DNA of 11,874 nt. It comes from Opitutaceae bacterium UBA3033 (GTDB lineage: Bacteria > Verrucomicrobiota > Verrucomicrobiia > Opitutales > Opitutaceae). The stretch lies in contig DFDG01000126.1 in NCBI GenBank assembly GCA_002367815.1, positions 1 through 11,874 on the forward strand. Reading direction: 5' to 3'. The position numbers and the translations under genes are program-made. Below are positions 1 through 6,531 of this stretch, piece by piece (within the stretch, counting starts at the first letter, position 1; every line of letters starts with the position of its first letter). The notes beneath the pieces were generated by a model. The model worked only from the letters and a program-made list of their open reading frames with translations, did no database searches and was not told where the DNA came from.

Positions 1-1
1 C

Positions 2-160
2 GGTCACATGGGCAGCGAGCGCCGCACCGTGCAAAACTTGCGCGTTGTGCAGGTGATCGGTGATAAGAATCTCATTCTGGTAAAGGGCGCCATTCCCGGC
101 GCAAACGGCGACGACGTTCTCGTTCGATTGGCCATTAAAGGCCAGCCCAAAAACGCCTAA
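2..160 (+). CDS. rplC: 50S ribosomal protein L3, C-terminal part (5' end outside window)
   Basis: The window opens inside this gene; 52 codons and a TAA stop remain. The translation begins GHMGSERRTVQNL and continues with VVQVIGDKNLILVKGAIPG, which is the conserved end of L3, where the G-H-M-G-x-x-R-T-x-x-N segment is followed by a short beta region. L3 binds domain VI of 23S rRNA, is one of the first proteins in 50S assembly, and reaches towards the peptidyl-transferase centre. Its position directly before rplD matches the usual S10-operon order. The start, the N-terminal barrel and any upstream rpsJ lie outside the window. Confidence 0.95.
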   Translation, partial: GHMGSERRTVQNLRVVQVIGDKNLILVKGAIPGANGDDVLVRLAIKGQPKNA

Positions 161-178
161 ACCGGAGAAATTATAGCC

Positions 179-814
179 ATGAAACTTACAGTATTTAGCG
201 CTGACGGTAAAACCAGCAGCGAAAAGGAATTCGACAACCTCCCCACGTTTGAAGGAGACAGAGGTCTTCAAGCCGTCAAAGAGGTAATCGTTGCCATCAA
301 CGCGAATAATCGGCAAGGCACACACTCAACGAAAACACGTGGTGAAGTGAGTGGTGGCGGCAAAAAGCCATGGCGCCAAAAAGGCACCGGACGCGCTCGC
401 GCAGGATCCAACCGTTCACCCCTTTGGGTCGGTGGTGGTGTGGTCTTCGGTCCAAAGCCACGGGATTATTCCAAGAAAATCAACTCCAAGGTCAAAGCCC
501 TGGCCTTTAGTCGGGCGCTTTATGATCGCGCCTCGGCTGGTGAAATCGCGGTGATCGAAAAATTTCTGGTCACTCAGCCGAAGACCAAATTGATGAATGA
601 AATTGTCAGCCGGATTGCTCCCAAGGGAAAAATCTTGCTCGTCGATGCAGCATTCTCCGCTGAGAACGCTCGCGCTGCTCGTAATATCGAACGCGTCTCC
701 TTGCAGGAGGCTGCTGAACTCAACACCTTGGATCTAGCTCAATACGGTAAGATCATCGTGAGCACTACGGCCCTTGAACACATTATCGTCCGCCTCAATG
801 GAGGTAAGAACTAA
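179..814 (+). CDS. rplD: 50S ribosomal protein L4
   Basis: This 211-residue protein is close to the usual 200-210 of bacterial L4. A globular domain carries a long basic loop at about residues 46-96, including KKPWRQKGTGRARAGSNRSP and the following V-x-G-G-G-V-V-F-G-P-K-P-R-D-Y. In known ribosomes this loop lines the peptide exit tunnel beside L22. L4 assembles early on 23S rRNA domain I. In E. coli L4 also represses its own operon; no equivalent leader can be judged here because the operon start is outside the window. The gene starts 18 nt after rplC with a modest GGAG about 11 nt before the ATG, and its stop overlaps the rplW start by one base. Confidence 0.98.
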   Translation: MKLTVFSADGKTSSEKEFDNLPTFEGDRGLQAVKEVIVAINANNRQGTHSTKTRGEVSGGGKKPWRQKGTGRARAGSNRSPLWVGGGVVFGPKPRDYSKKINSKVKALAFSRALYDRASAGEIAVIEKFLVTQPKTKLMNEIVSRIAPKGKILLVDAAFSAENARAARNIERVSLQEAAELNTLDLAQYGKIIVSTTALEHIIVRLNGGKN

Positions 815-1095
815 TGAATGCTAACAAAGTTCTCAAACTCGTCCGCATGACGGAGAAATCCAGCAAGCAATCCGCTGAACTGGGTCAATACACATTCGAA
901 GTCTATCCTTCAGCAACCAAGCACACAGTGTCGCTAGCAGTTGAACAGACTTTCAAGGTCACTGTTAAGCGTGTTAATATTCAAAACTACCGCGGCAAGA
1001 ATAAGAAAAGCCGCACGGGTCAACCCACGATTGGTTCCGATTATAAAAAGGCCATCGTTACATTAAAGTCCGGCGACAAGATCGAGCTCGTTTGA
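814..1095 (+). CDS. rplW: 50S ribosomal protein L23
   Basis: This 93-residue protein has the normal size for L23. It opens with a TEKS motif (residues 13-16) and carries the characteristic basic stretch VKRVNIQNYRGKNKKSR at about residues 51-67, followed by a final beta strand. L23 sits at the tunnel exit on 23S rRNA domain III and is the docking site for trigger factor and signal recognition particle. The ATG shares its A with the TAA stop of rplD (TAATG, 812-816). A strong GGAGGT at 800-805 lies inside the end of rplD, so the two genes are probably translationally coupled. No anomaly is seen. Confidence 0.97.
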   Translation: MNANKVLKLVRMTEKSSKQSAELGQYTFEVYPSATKHTVSLAVEQTFKVTVKRVNIQNYRGKNKKSRTGQPTIGSDYKKAIVTLKSGDKIELV

Positions 1096-1126
1096 GATCT
1101 GCTGACTAAAAAGGAGAACATCCACC

Positions 1127-1993
1127 ATGCCACTTAAATCAACTCGTCCGCTGACTCCGACCCAGCGCTTCACCACCCTCAATCACCAACCGACGCTGGC
1201 CAAAAAGCGCCCGGAACGTGCCTTGACTGAGGCCAAGCCCAAGACCGGAGGTCGTAATGTTTACGGCCGCATCACCTCCCGTCGTCGTGGTGGTGGCCAC
1301 AAACAGTTATACCGTATCATTGATTACAAGCGCGACATTATGGACATGCCGGCACGCGTGCAATCGATTGAATATGATCCGAATCGTTCGGCTAATATTG
1401 CCCTCGTAGCATATGCCAGTGGTGAAAAGCGTTATATCATCGCCCCGAACGAGTTGGCCGTTGGTGCTACTATCATCACGTCCAATACGGCGAACCGAAA
1501 CGATTTCATAGTCGGTAACAACTACCCTTTGGAAATTATTCCACCATCGACCCGGATTCACGCTGTTGAGTTGGTGCCGGGTCGAGGAGCTCAGTTGGCC
1601 CGTTCAGCTGGAGTCGCTGCCGTTTTGGTTGCCATTGAAGGTGGGTTTGCCCAACTTAAAATGCCTTCTGGTGAACTCCGCTTGGTTCATCCCAAATGTC
1701 GCGCGACCATCGGCGAAGTAGGAAATAGCGATCACGGAAATCAGAAACTCGGCAAAGCAGGCCGCAACCGTTGGCTGGGCAAGCGTCCTCGCTCACGTGG
1801 TATGGCGATGAACCCAGTCGATCACCCCAATGGTGGTGGTAATGGTAAATCCAAAGGTGGCGGTGGCCGTCAGCATCTGATGTCTCCATGGGGTCAGCTA
1901 GCCAAGGGCTTCCCGACTCGCCGCCGTTCCAAGACTTCGAACAGCATGATAATCGTTCACCATAACGGCCGCAAACCTCGCGGCCGCAAATAA
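1127..1993 (+). CDS. rplB: 50S ribosomal protein L2
   Basis: At 288 residues it is slightly longer than E. coli L2 (273). The N-terminal half contains the RNA-binding GRITSRRRGGGHKQ segment (47-60) and the C-terminal half contains AMNPVDHPNGGG (227-238). H233 matches the E. coli L2 histidine (H229) implicated in peptidyl-transferase function. The second histidine of the usual DHPHGGG is Asn here. The protein ends in a basic tail (about 272-288) somewhat longer than in E. coli. L2 is a primary 23S rRNA binder needed for subunit joining. AAGGAG at 1111-1116 precedes the ATG with 10 nt spacing, supporting this start. The gap from rplW is 31 nt. Confidence 0.98.
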   Translation: MPLKSTRPLTPTQRFTTLNHQPTLAKKRPERALTEAKPKTGGRNVYGRITSRRRGGGHKQLYRIIDYKRDIMDMPARVQSIEYDPNRSANIALVAYASGEKRYIIAPNELAVGATIITSNTANRNDFIVGNNYPLEIIPPSTRIHAVELVPGRGAQLARSAGVAAVLVAIEGGFAQLKMPSGELRLVHPKCRATIGEVGNSDHGNQKLGKAGRNRWLGKRPRSRGMAMNPVDHPNGGGNGKSKGGGGRQHLMSPWGQLAKGFPTRRRSKTSNSMIIVHHNGRKPRGRK

Positions 1994-2012
1994 CACCTAG
2001 CTTTCACGCACC

Positions 2013-2288
2013 ATGGCACGTTCCATTAAAAAAGGGTTCTTCGTTGATTACCACCTACTCGAAAAAATCGAGAAGGCGACAAAGACGGGCGCTCGTAAAC
2101 CAATCCAGACTTGGTCCCGTCGCTCGACCATAACACCAGATTTTATCGGTCACACTTTCAATGTTCACAACGGCAAGTCCTTCATCGCCGTCTACGTAAC
2201 GGAGAACATGGTGGGCCATAAACTCGGCGAATTCGCCCTGACCCGTAATTTCAAGGCTCACGGTGCCACGACCAAGAAAGTCATTTAA
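2013..2288 (+). CDS. rpsS: 30S ribosomal protein S19
   Basis: This 91-residue protein matches the full length of bacterial S19. It begins MARSIKKGFFVDYHLL, with the central TWSRRSTITPDFIGHTFNVH and the C-terminal VGHKLGEFALTR motifs, all diagnostic of the family. S19 sits in the head of the 30S subunit, pairs with S13 and contacts bridge B1a near the A-site tRNA. The gene follows rplB by 19 nt. No SD sequence is visible in the pyrimidine- and A-rich bases before the ATG, so initiation may depend on coupling to rplB or on an unstructured leader. Confidence 0.98.
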   Translation: MARSIKKGFFVDYHLLEKIEKATKTGARKPIQTWSRRSTITPDFIGHTFNVHNGKSFIAVYVTENMVGHKLGEFALTRNFKAHGATTKKVI

Positions 2289-2315
2289 GTTCTAATTTAT
2301 AATCAAATCTCAAAA

Positions 2316-2352
2316 GGGCAGGGCGCCGCACACGGTGCTACTGTCGCCTTCT
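2316..2352 (+). other. Possible RNA hairpin in the rpsS-rplV gap
   Basis: The 79-nt gap between rpsS and rplV can fold weakly. AGGGCG (2320-2325) can pair with CGCCTT (2345-2350) with one G-T pair, and inside it GCAC (2328-2331) pairs with GTGC (2335-2338) over a 3-nt loop. There is no following T run, so it is not an intrinsic terminator. It could stabilise the mRNA, or occur by chance; only covariation in relatives would separate these. Confidence 0.25.
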
Positions 2353-2353
2353 C

Positions 2354-2358
2354 AAGGA
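2354..2358 (+). promoter_or_regulatory. Shine-Dalgarno site that fixes the rplV start
   Basis: AAGGA lies 9 nt before the ATG at 2368. An in-frame GTG at 2335 would add 11 residues that have no counterpart in L22 and has no comparable site upstream. The ATG at 2368 is therefore preferred. Confidence 0.75.
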
Positions 2359-2367
2359 ATCAATAAC

Positions 2368-2709
2368 ATGGAAATCCAGTCACTCACTCGCAACGCTCGC
2401 ATGTCTCCCAAAAAGATGCATGAAGTCGCGCGCACCATCAAAGGCCGCAAGGCCACGGAAGCGGTCGATTATTTGACCCTCATTCCGCGTAAATCTGCCC
2501 GTCTGATCGTTAAGACACTAAAGAGTGCTATCGCGAATGCCGAAAATAATAATAACCTTTCGGCAGATACTCTCACCGTTAAGTCCGCAGTCATTGAAAA
2601 TGGACCAGTGCTCAAGCGCTTCAAAGCCGGTGCTCGCGGAACTGCCAAGCCACGTCGCAAGAAGATGGCTCACATTCGTATCGTCCTGACCGACGGAAAC
2701 TCTAACTGA
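2368..2709 (+). CDS. rplV: 50S ribosomal protein L22
   Basis: Starting at the ATG the protein is 113 residues, close to the 110 of E. coli L22. It begins MEIQSLTRNARMSPKKMHEV, aligning with the usual R-x-x-R-x-S-x-x-K-x-x-x-V opening. The middle holds LKSAIANAENNNN, and the C-terminal beta hairpin (FKAGARGTAKPRRKKMAHI) in known ribosomes extends along the exit tunnel opposite L4. That hairpin is a common site of macrolide-resistance changes, but resistance cannot be judged from this sequence. A longer frame from GTG at 2335 exists and is rejected because of the SD at 2354-2358 and family length. The next gene starts 8 nt after the stop. Confidence 0.96.
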   Translation: MEIQSLTRNARMSPKKMHEVARTIKGRKATEAVDYLTLIPRKSARLIVKTLKSAIANAENNNNLSADTLTVKSAVIENGPVLKRFKAGARGTAKPRRKKMAHIRIVLTDGNSN

Positions 2710-2717
2710 TCTAACAT

Positions 2718-3350
2718 ATGGGCCAAAAAACCAATCCAATCGGTTTCCGTCTAGCCGTTCGTCGCAACTGGCAGTCCCGCTGGTATGCGAACAAGAAGGA
2801 CTTCCCCAAGCTACTGCTTGAGGACCAAATTATCCGTGAAAAACTCATGGAGAAATTGAAGCAGGCTTCGGTGCCACGTATCTTCATCGAGCGCGCATCC
2901 AACCGGGTTCGCGTCAAAATTTACACCGCCCGTCCCGGTATAGTTATCGGTCGCAAAGGTCAGGAAATCGAGAAGATCAAAGAAGAACTGGCCAAGATGA
3001 CCGGCAAGGAAATCTTGCTCGATATCCAGGAAGTAAAGAAACCTGAAATCGAAGCGCAACTGGTGGCCGAGAACGTTGCCTTGCAGCTCGAACGTCGCAT
3101 TGCCTTCCGTCGTGCCATGAAAAAGGCCGTCGAAATCGCCATGACCCTGGGCGCCGAAGGCATTCGTATCCAATGTTCAGGTCGGCTGGGTGGTGGTGAT
3201 ATCGCCCGTCGCGAATGGCAGCGTAAAGGCCGGGTGCCATTGCACACCTTGCGTGAAAATATTGATTACGGCTTTACCGAAGCTAACACCGTCTACGGCA
3301 AGATCGGCATCAAATGCTGGATCTGTAAAAAGGAGTCCGACAATAACTGA
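2718..3350 (+). CDS. rpsC: 30S ribosomal protein S3
   Basis: This 210-residue protein is shorter than E. coli S3 (233) but has every core part. It starts MGQKTNPIGFRL and has a type II KH domain with the GRKG loop at residues 78-81 in IVIGRKGQEIEKI. The C-terminal domain carries SGRLGGGDIARREW (154-167) and GRVPLHTLRENIDYG. R131, R132 and K135, matching E. coli residues linked to mRNA unwinding at the entry channel, are present. The shortening is at the extreme C-terminus, which varies among bacteria. The gene starts 8 nt after rplV with no SD; two CTAAC copies (2702-2706, 2711-2715) lie before the ATG. Confidence 0.98.
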   Translation: MGQKTNPIGFRLAVRRNWQSRWYANKKDFPKLLLEDQIIREKLMEKLKQASVPRIFIERASNRVRVKIYTARPGIVIGRKGQEIEKIKEELAKMTGKEILLDIQEVKKPEIEAQLVAENVALQLERRIAFRRAMKKAVEIAMTLGAEGIRIQCSGRLGGGDIARREWQRKGRVPLHTLRENIDYGFTEANTVYGKIGIKCWICKKESDNN

Positions 3351-3387
3351 TCCGTTTTGGATCTCATTGATTTAGGAGTTACCAATC

Positions 3388-3795
3388 ATGGCACTCGCAC
3401 CTTCCCGCACCAAATACCGCAAATCCCAAAAAGGTTCCCGCGCTGGCAACGCCAAACGTGGAAACACTCTCGCTTTTGGCGAATTCGGACTCCAATCACT
3501 CACGCGTGGTCCTATGACCGGTCGTCAGATCGAGGCTGCTCGGGTCACGATCACCCGGCACTTGAAGCGCAAAGGTAAGCTTTGGATTCGTGTTTTTCCT
3601 CATAAACCTGTGACCAAAAAACCTGCTGAAACCCGCATGGGTAAAGGTAAGGGTTCGGTCGAATTCTACGTCGCCGTGATCAAGCCGGGAGCCATGCTTT
3701 TTGAGCTTTCCGGTGTGTCCGCGACCATTGCCAAAGAGGCCTTCTGTTTGGCCGATGCCAAGTTGCCGTTTCACTGCCGCTTCATCACCCGCTAA
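3388..3795 (+). CDS. rplP: 50S ribosomal protein L16
   Basis: This 135-residue protein has the usual length of L16 (136 in E. coli). It opens MALAPSRTKYRKSQKG, contains GNTLAFGEFGLQSLTRG, and has the invariant ETRMGKGKGSVEFYVA segment. R83 there corresponds to E. coli L16 R81, which is hydroxylated by the oxygenase YcfD/RoxA in that species. L16 binds late in 50S assembly and helps position tRNA in the A site. AGGAG at 3374-3378 precedes the ATG by 9 nt and fixes the start. The gap from rpsC is 37 nt. Confidence 0.98.
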   Translation: MALAPSRTKYRKSQKGSRAGNAKRGNTLAFGEFGLQSLTRGPMTGRQIEAARVTITRHLKRKGKLWIRVFPHKPVTKKPAETRMGKGKGSVEFYVAVIKPGAMLFELSGVSATIAKEAFCLADAKLPFHCRFITR

Positions 3796-3835
3796 ACCTG
3801 CCTCCTATCCTGAGTAAACTACGCCGCATCCTGTC

Positions 3836-4033
3836 ATGACTTCGAAAGAAATACGCGAACTCTCGCCCGTCGAGATCACCACCAAACTGCGCGAAATTAG
3901 CGAGCAGCTACTCCAATTGCGTCTGCGTAAGCAGACCGGGCAAGTGGAGAAAACCCACGAGTTGCGCACTCTCCGCAAGGATATCGCACGTCTCGAAACT
4001 ATCCTCAACGAAAAGAACCGTCAAGCCGCCTGA
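3836..4033 (+). CDS. rpmC: 50S ribosomal protein L29
   Basis: This small 65-residue protein matches the length and helical-hairpin composition of L29. It contains IRELSPVEITTKLREISEQL (5-24), then LRLRKQTGQVEKTHELRTLR, equivalent to the family's conserved F/L-R-x-x-x-x-x-G-Q-L-x-x-x-x-x-x-R-x-x-R, and IARLETILNEK. L29 lies at the tunnel exit beside L23. The position between rplP and rpsQ is standard. The 40-nt gap before it has no SD site. No anomaly is seen. Confidence 0.95.
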   Translation: MTSKEIRELSPVEITTKLREISEQLLQLRLRKQTGQVEKTHELRTLRKDIARLETILNEKNRQAA

Positions 4034-4046
4034 GGCGCCTATAGCC

Positions 4047-4382
4047 ATGTCCCAACACGTCCGCCACAATAGTCGCAAGACCCTGATCGGCTTTGTCACA
4101 AGCCGTTCAGGCGACAAATCCATCAAGGTTACGATTCCTTACAAGACCCCGCATCCACTTTACCATAAGATTGTGAATCGGCAGACCGTCGTGCATGTTC
4201 ATGACGAAAAGAATGACGCGAAACTCGGTGATCGCGTGCAGATCATGGAGACACGTCCATTGAGCCGCCTCAAACGCTGGCGCATTACATCAATCTTGGA
4301 ACGCGCTTTGAGCACCACTGATGTGGCCATCACAGAAGCAGACGTCGCCGAAAGCGTTCCCACTAAGATCGCCAAGGCCTAA
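4047..4382 (+). CDS. rpsQ: 30S ribosomal protein S17 with C-terminal extension
   Basis: The first ~87 residues are a normal S17 OB-fold: LIGFVTSRSGDKSIKVTI, then a histidine-rich loop HPLYHKIVNRQTVVHVHDEK, and GDRVQIMETRPLSRLKRW. S17 is a primary 16S rRNA binder in the 30S body. At 111 residues the protein exceeds E. coli S17 (84) by about 27; the extra part at about 88-111 is Ala/Thr/Glu-rich with only two lysines near the end, and it is likely disordered. The gene starts 13 nt after rpmC. The only SD candidate is a GAGG about 11 nt before the ATG that overlaps the rpmC stop codon. A short CGCC-TGA-GGCG hairpin (4027-4037) also covers that stop. Confidence 0.96.
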   Translation: MSQHVRHNSRKTLIGFVTSRSGDKSIKVTIPYKTPHPLYHKIVNRQTVVHVHDEKNDAKLGDRVQIMETRPLSRLKRWRITSILERALSTTDVAITEADVAESVPTKIAKA

Positions 4383-4427
4383 AGTAATTGGTCTACATAT
4401 TTTTTAAAACCCATTTGGAGGTCAGCT

Positions 4428-4793
4428 ATGATACAACTACGTTCCGTTCTTTCTGTTGCCGATAATACCGGTGCCCGTCGGGTCTCTATGATCCGCAAGA
4501 CAGGTCAGCTAACCGACACTGCCGGTATTGGTGATGTTATTACCGTGAATGTTCGGGAAAGCTCGACTGATGCCAGTGTCAAGAAAGGTGAAGTCGTCAA
4601 AGCGGTAATTGTTCGCACCAAGGCACCGGTTCGCCGGGCCGATGGCAGCTACCTACGTTTTGACAGCAACGCAGTTGTCATCATTGATGCCGCGAATAAT
4701 CCCAAGGGCACCCGTATATTTGGTCCGGTTGCCCGTGAATTGCGCGCAAAGAATTTCATGAAGATTATCTCATTGGCTCCGGAGGTCCTTTAA
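4428..4793 (+). CDS. rplN: 50S ribosomal protein L14
   Basis: This 121-residue protein (E. coli 123) begins MIQLRSVLSVADNTGARRVS. It contains VNVRESSTDASVKKGEVVKAVIVRTK, where the core is normally D-x-x-V-K-K-G-x-V-x-x-A-V-V-V-R-T, then DSNAVVIIDAANNPKGTRIFGPVARELR, the L14 signature. L14 forms intersubunit bridges and is the binding site of the silencing factor RsfS in bacteria. A strong GGAGGT at 4417-4422, 5 nt before the ATG, marks the start. The 45-nt gap upstream, with an AT-rich tract (about 4395-4410), is the junction of the classical S10 and spc operons; no clear promoter was found there. Confidence 0.98.
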   Translation: MIQLRSVLSVADNTGARRVSMIRKTGQLTDTAGIGDVITVNVRESSTDASVKKGEVVKAVIVRTKAPVRRADGSYLRFDSNAVVIIDAANNPKGTRIFGPVARELRAKNFMKIISLAPEVL

Positions 4794-4794
4794 A

Positions 4795-5067
4795 ATGTCG
4801 AAATTTCATATTAAACGCGGAGACCTCGTGGTCGTCATATCCGGCTCCCACAAAGGCAAAGAAGGCAAGATTCTCGAAATTCTTGCGCCAAAGTCACGTG
4901 CACGGGTTGAAGGAGTGGCGATGATGAAGCGCCATCTAAAAAAATCTCAGGAGCATCCTCAAGGCACGATTGCTGAGCGCGAAGGTTCCATTCACCTCTC
5001 AAATCTCATGCTCAAATCAGTCCATGATGCGAGTAAACGCGCCAAGCCGGCTGTTGTGACTGCCTAA
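4795..5067 (+). CDS. rplX: 50S ribosomal protein L24, short form
   Basis: This 90-residue L24 has the N-terminal KOW motif (RGDLVVVISGSHKGKEGKIL, residues 8-27), VEGVAMMKRHLKK and IHLSNLML. L24 is an assembly initiator that binds the 5' part of 23S rRNA. E. coli L24 has 104 residues. Here the protein ends soon after IHLSNLML with a basic, unrelated tail. The usual C-terminal strands with the R-V-G-x-x-x-x-x-x-G-x-K-V-R-x-x-K pattern are absent. Short L24 forms exist in other bacteria, so a natural variant is more likely than damage. The ATG is 1 nt after the rplN stop and has GGAGGT at 4781-4786, so the two genes are tightly coupled. Confidence 0.95.
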   Translation: MSKFHIKRGDLVVVISGSHKGKEGKILEILAPKSRARVEGVAMMKRHLKKSQEHPQGTIAEREGSIHLSNLMLKSVHDASKRAKPAVVTA

Positions 5068-5175
5068 TCGCTAACTGTGCGCTTGCCAAACCCTGTGCCT
5101 CCCTGCGTTACTGAACCCTTTTCCTCTTAATACTCATCCTTTTGCCGCCGGGTCGGAAATCCGTTGGCCCTCACC
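5068..5175 (+). other. Largest intergenic gap (108 nt), pyrimidine-rich
   Basis: This is the longest gene-free stretch in the window. Its centre (about 5093-5142) is rich in C and T. A TAATACT near 5127-5133 resembles a -10 box, but no good -35 box lies 16-18 nt upstream. No SD precedes the rplE ATG. No open frame continues L24 into this region with recognisable L24 sequence. A weak internal promoter or a regulatory leader for the rplE-rpsN-rpsH part is possible but not shown. Confidence 0.3.
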
Positions 5176-5745
5176 ATGAGCTCAATTCCTACACTAAAAA
5201 CTCTTTACACTGAGCAGATTACTCCTGCCCTTGTCGCCAGTCGTGGCTACAAGAACAAGCACGACGTGCCCAAGATCACCAAAGTCGTGCTCAATTCCGG
5301 TATTCATGCTGACGCGGATAAAAACCTGATCGCCGATATCCAACGTGATATGGCCATCATAGCGGGTCAGAAGCCGATTTTGACCAAGTCAAAGAAGGCT
5401 ATCTCTAATTTCAAATTACGCCAGGGTCAGACCGTTGGCTGCTGCGTCACCCTGCGTGGTAATAGCATGTGGGAGTTCCTCTATCGGCTGATCGCTGTCG
5501 CCTTGCCTACCATTCGTGACTTTCGTGGCGTATCGCCGAAACTAGATGGCAATGGTAATTACAACATCGGCATCACTGATTTCACTATATTCCCTGAAAT
5601 CACGGTTGAAAACGTCAAGAAGACCATGGGACTCGACATTACCATTGTTACCACGGCAACGACCGATGATGAGGGCCGTGAGTTGCTTTCTCTGCTCGGT
5701 ATGCCGTTCCGACGTAGCGAACCAGCCAAGAGCAACGCTGCCTAA
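5176..5745 (+). CDS. rplE: 50S ribosomal protein L5
   Basis: From the ATG the protein has 189 residues (E. coli 179). Recognisable parts are LKTLYTEQITPALV, VPKITKVVLNSGIHADA, GQKPILTKSKKAISNFKLR and LPTIRDFRGVSPKLDGNGNY, followed by the I-T-D-x-x-I-F-P-E-I strand. L5 binds 5S rRNA with L18 and contacts the P-site tRNA and S13 across the subunit interface. An in-frame TTG at 5164 would add four residues; the ATG is preferred because TTG starts are rare and no SD supports either. The tail after residue ~180 is a short low-complexity extension. The gene ends 12 nt before rpsN. Confidence 0.97.
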   Translation: MSSIPTLKTLYTEQITPALVASRGYKNKHDVPKITKVVLNSGIHADADKNLIADIQRDMAIIAGQKPILTKSKKAISNFKLRQGQTVGCCVTLRGNSMWEFLYRLIAVALPTIRDFRGVSPKLDGNGNYNIGITDFTIFPEITVENVKKTMGLDITIVTTATTDDEGRELLSLLGMPFRRSEPAKSNAA

Positions 5746-5757
5746 TTTTATACCGTC

Positions 5758-6063
5758 ATGCCTAAAACATCTGCCATCGAACGAAACAAGAAGCGCATTC
5801 GCCTTGTTGAGAAGCATAAGGTCAAGCGAGCTGAACTCAAAGCCGTTCTGGCTAATCCAGCAACCGCTGACGAAGAGTTTTTTGCGACCCAGAAGAAACT
5901 GGCTAAGTTGCCGCGCAACTCTGCTGCCGTGCGCATCAAGAACCGTTGCTCCATGAGTGGTCGCCCACGAGCCTTTATCCGTAAATTCGGTGTTTCCCGT
6001 ATTCAATTCCGTGAGCTTGCCCATGCTGGCAAGATTCCCGGCATAACCAAATCCTCCTGGTAA
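5758..6063 (+). CDS. rpsN: 30S ribosomal protein S14 (long, zinc-free type)
   Basis: This 101-residue protein has the same length as E. coli S14. It lacks the two CxxC pairs of the short zinc-binding form; a single Cys lies in RIKNRCSMSGRPRAFIRKFG. The C-terminal end PGITKSSW matches the family's P-G-x-x-K-x-S-W. S14 sits in the head of the 30S subunit near S3 and S10. Because it does not need zinc, this form is not expected to be replaced under zinc limitation. The gene has a 12-nt gap from rplE and no SD. Confidence 0.97.
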   Translation: MPKTSAIERNKKRIRLVEKHKVKRAELKAVLANPATADEEFFATQKKLAKLPRNSAAVRIKNRCSMSGRPRAFIRKFGVSRIQFRELAHAGKIPGITKSSW

Positions 6064-6125
6064 TTTCAATTTTGGCCGATGGGAGTCGGATATGACCCGT
6101 CAGCCGTTTTAACCTAACATCCAAT

Positions 6126-6518
6126 ATGACAGATCCAATCAGTGATTTTTTGACCCGCCTGCGCAATGCGTCGCGGGCTCGTCTTGATGAGTGCGTTGCC
6201 CCGCACTCCAAACTTAAGGAGAGTATTGCCAGCATTCTGAAGAATGATGGTTATATCGTCGACTACACCTTAGCTGAAGATGAGCGGGGCCACAAAACCA
6301 TCGTAGTGAAAATGAAATACCTCGATGGATCTCCAGTCATTACGGACCTGCAACGCGTGTCCAAACCTGGTCGGCGCCTCTATTACAGCTACAGCGAGAT
6401 TCCCCGCGTCTTAAACGGCTTGGGCATTTCCATTCTCTCAACTTCCAAGGGTCTCATGAAAGACCGGGATTGCCGTCGTAACAAAGCAGGTGGCGAGCTC
6501 ATCTGCAAAATTTGGTAA
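6126..6518 (+). CDS. rpsH: 30S ribosomal protein S8
   Basis: This 130-residue protein has the same length as E. coli S8. It begins MTDPISDFLTRLRNASRARL, has the middle strand region RVSKPGRRLYY and the RNA-binding signature LGISILSTSKGLMKDRDCRR followed by GGELICKIW. S8 is a primary binder of helix 21 of 16S rRNA. In E. coli it also represses the spc operon by binding the mRNA near the rplE start; no similar fold was recognised here by eye. A 62-nt gap separates it from rpsN. The ATG has no SD; an A/C-rich leader with CTAAC (6114-6118) precedes it. Confidence 0.98.
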   Translation: MTDPISDFLTRLRNASRARLDECVAPHSKLKESIASILKNDGYIVDYTLAEDERGHKTIVVKMKYLDGSPVITDLQRVSKPGRRLYYSYSEIPRVLNGLGISILSTSKGLMKDRDCRRNKAGGELICKIW

Positions 6519-6521
6519 GGA
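6517..6521 (+). promoter_or_regulatory. Shine-Dalgarno site that fixes the rplF start
   Basis: AAGGA overlaps the rpsH TAA stop and lies 10 nt before the ATG at 6532. A longer in-frame opening from GTG at 6490 would begin inside rpsH and add 14 residues absent from L6, so it is rejected. Confidence 0.75.
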
Positions 6522-6531
6522 ACAACGCACC

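Noticed and set aside
1656..1889. Minus-strand open frame of 77 codons inside rplB
   Set aside because: It lies wholly opposite a clearly recognised L2 gene, has no recognisable motif, and is an expected shadow of its codon pattern.
4027..4037. CGCC-TGA-GGCG hairpin over the rpmC stop as a regulatory element
   Set aside because: It has four pairs with a 3-nt loop in GC-rich coding sequence, which is easily explained by chance.
4390..4410. AT-rich tract before rplN as a spc promoter
   Set aside because: No paired -35 and -10 boxes with proper spacing could be identified. The tract more likely precedes the strong rplN SD as open RNA.
5164..5175. TTG start for rplE, four codons upstream
   Set aside because: The ATG at 5176 gives the normal L5 beginning, and no SD favours the TTG.
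5542..6069. Minus-strand open frame of 175 codons across rplE and rpsN
   Set aside because: It is antisense to two certain genes and has no recognisable domain.
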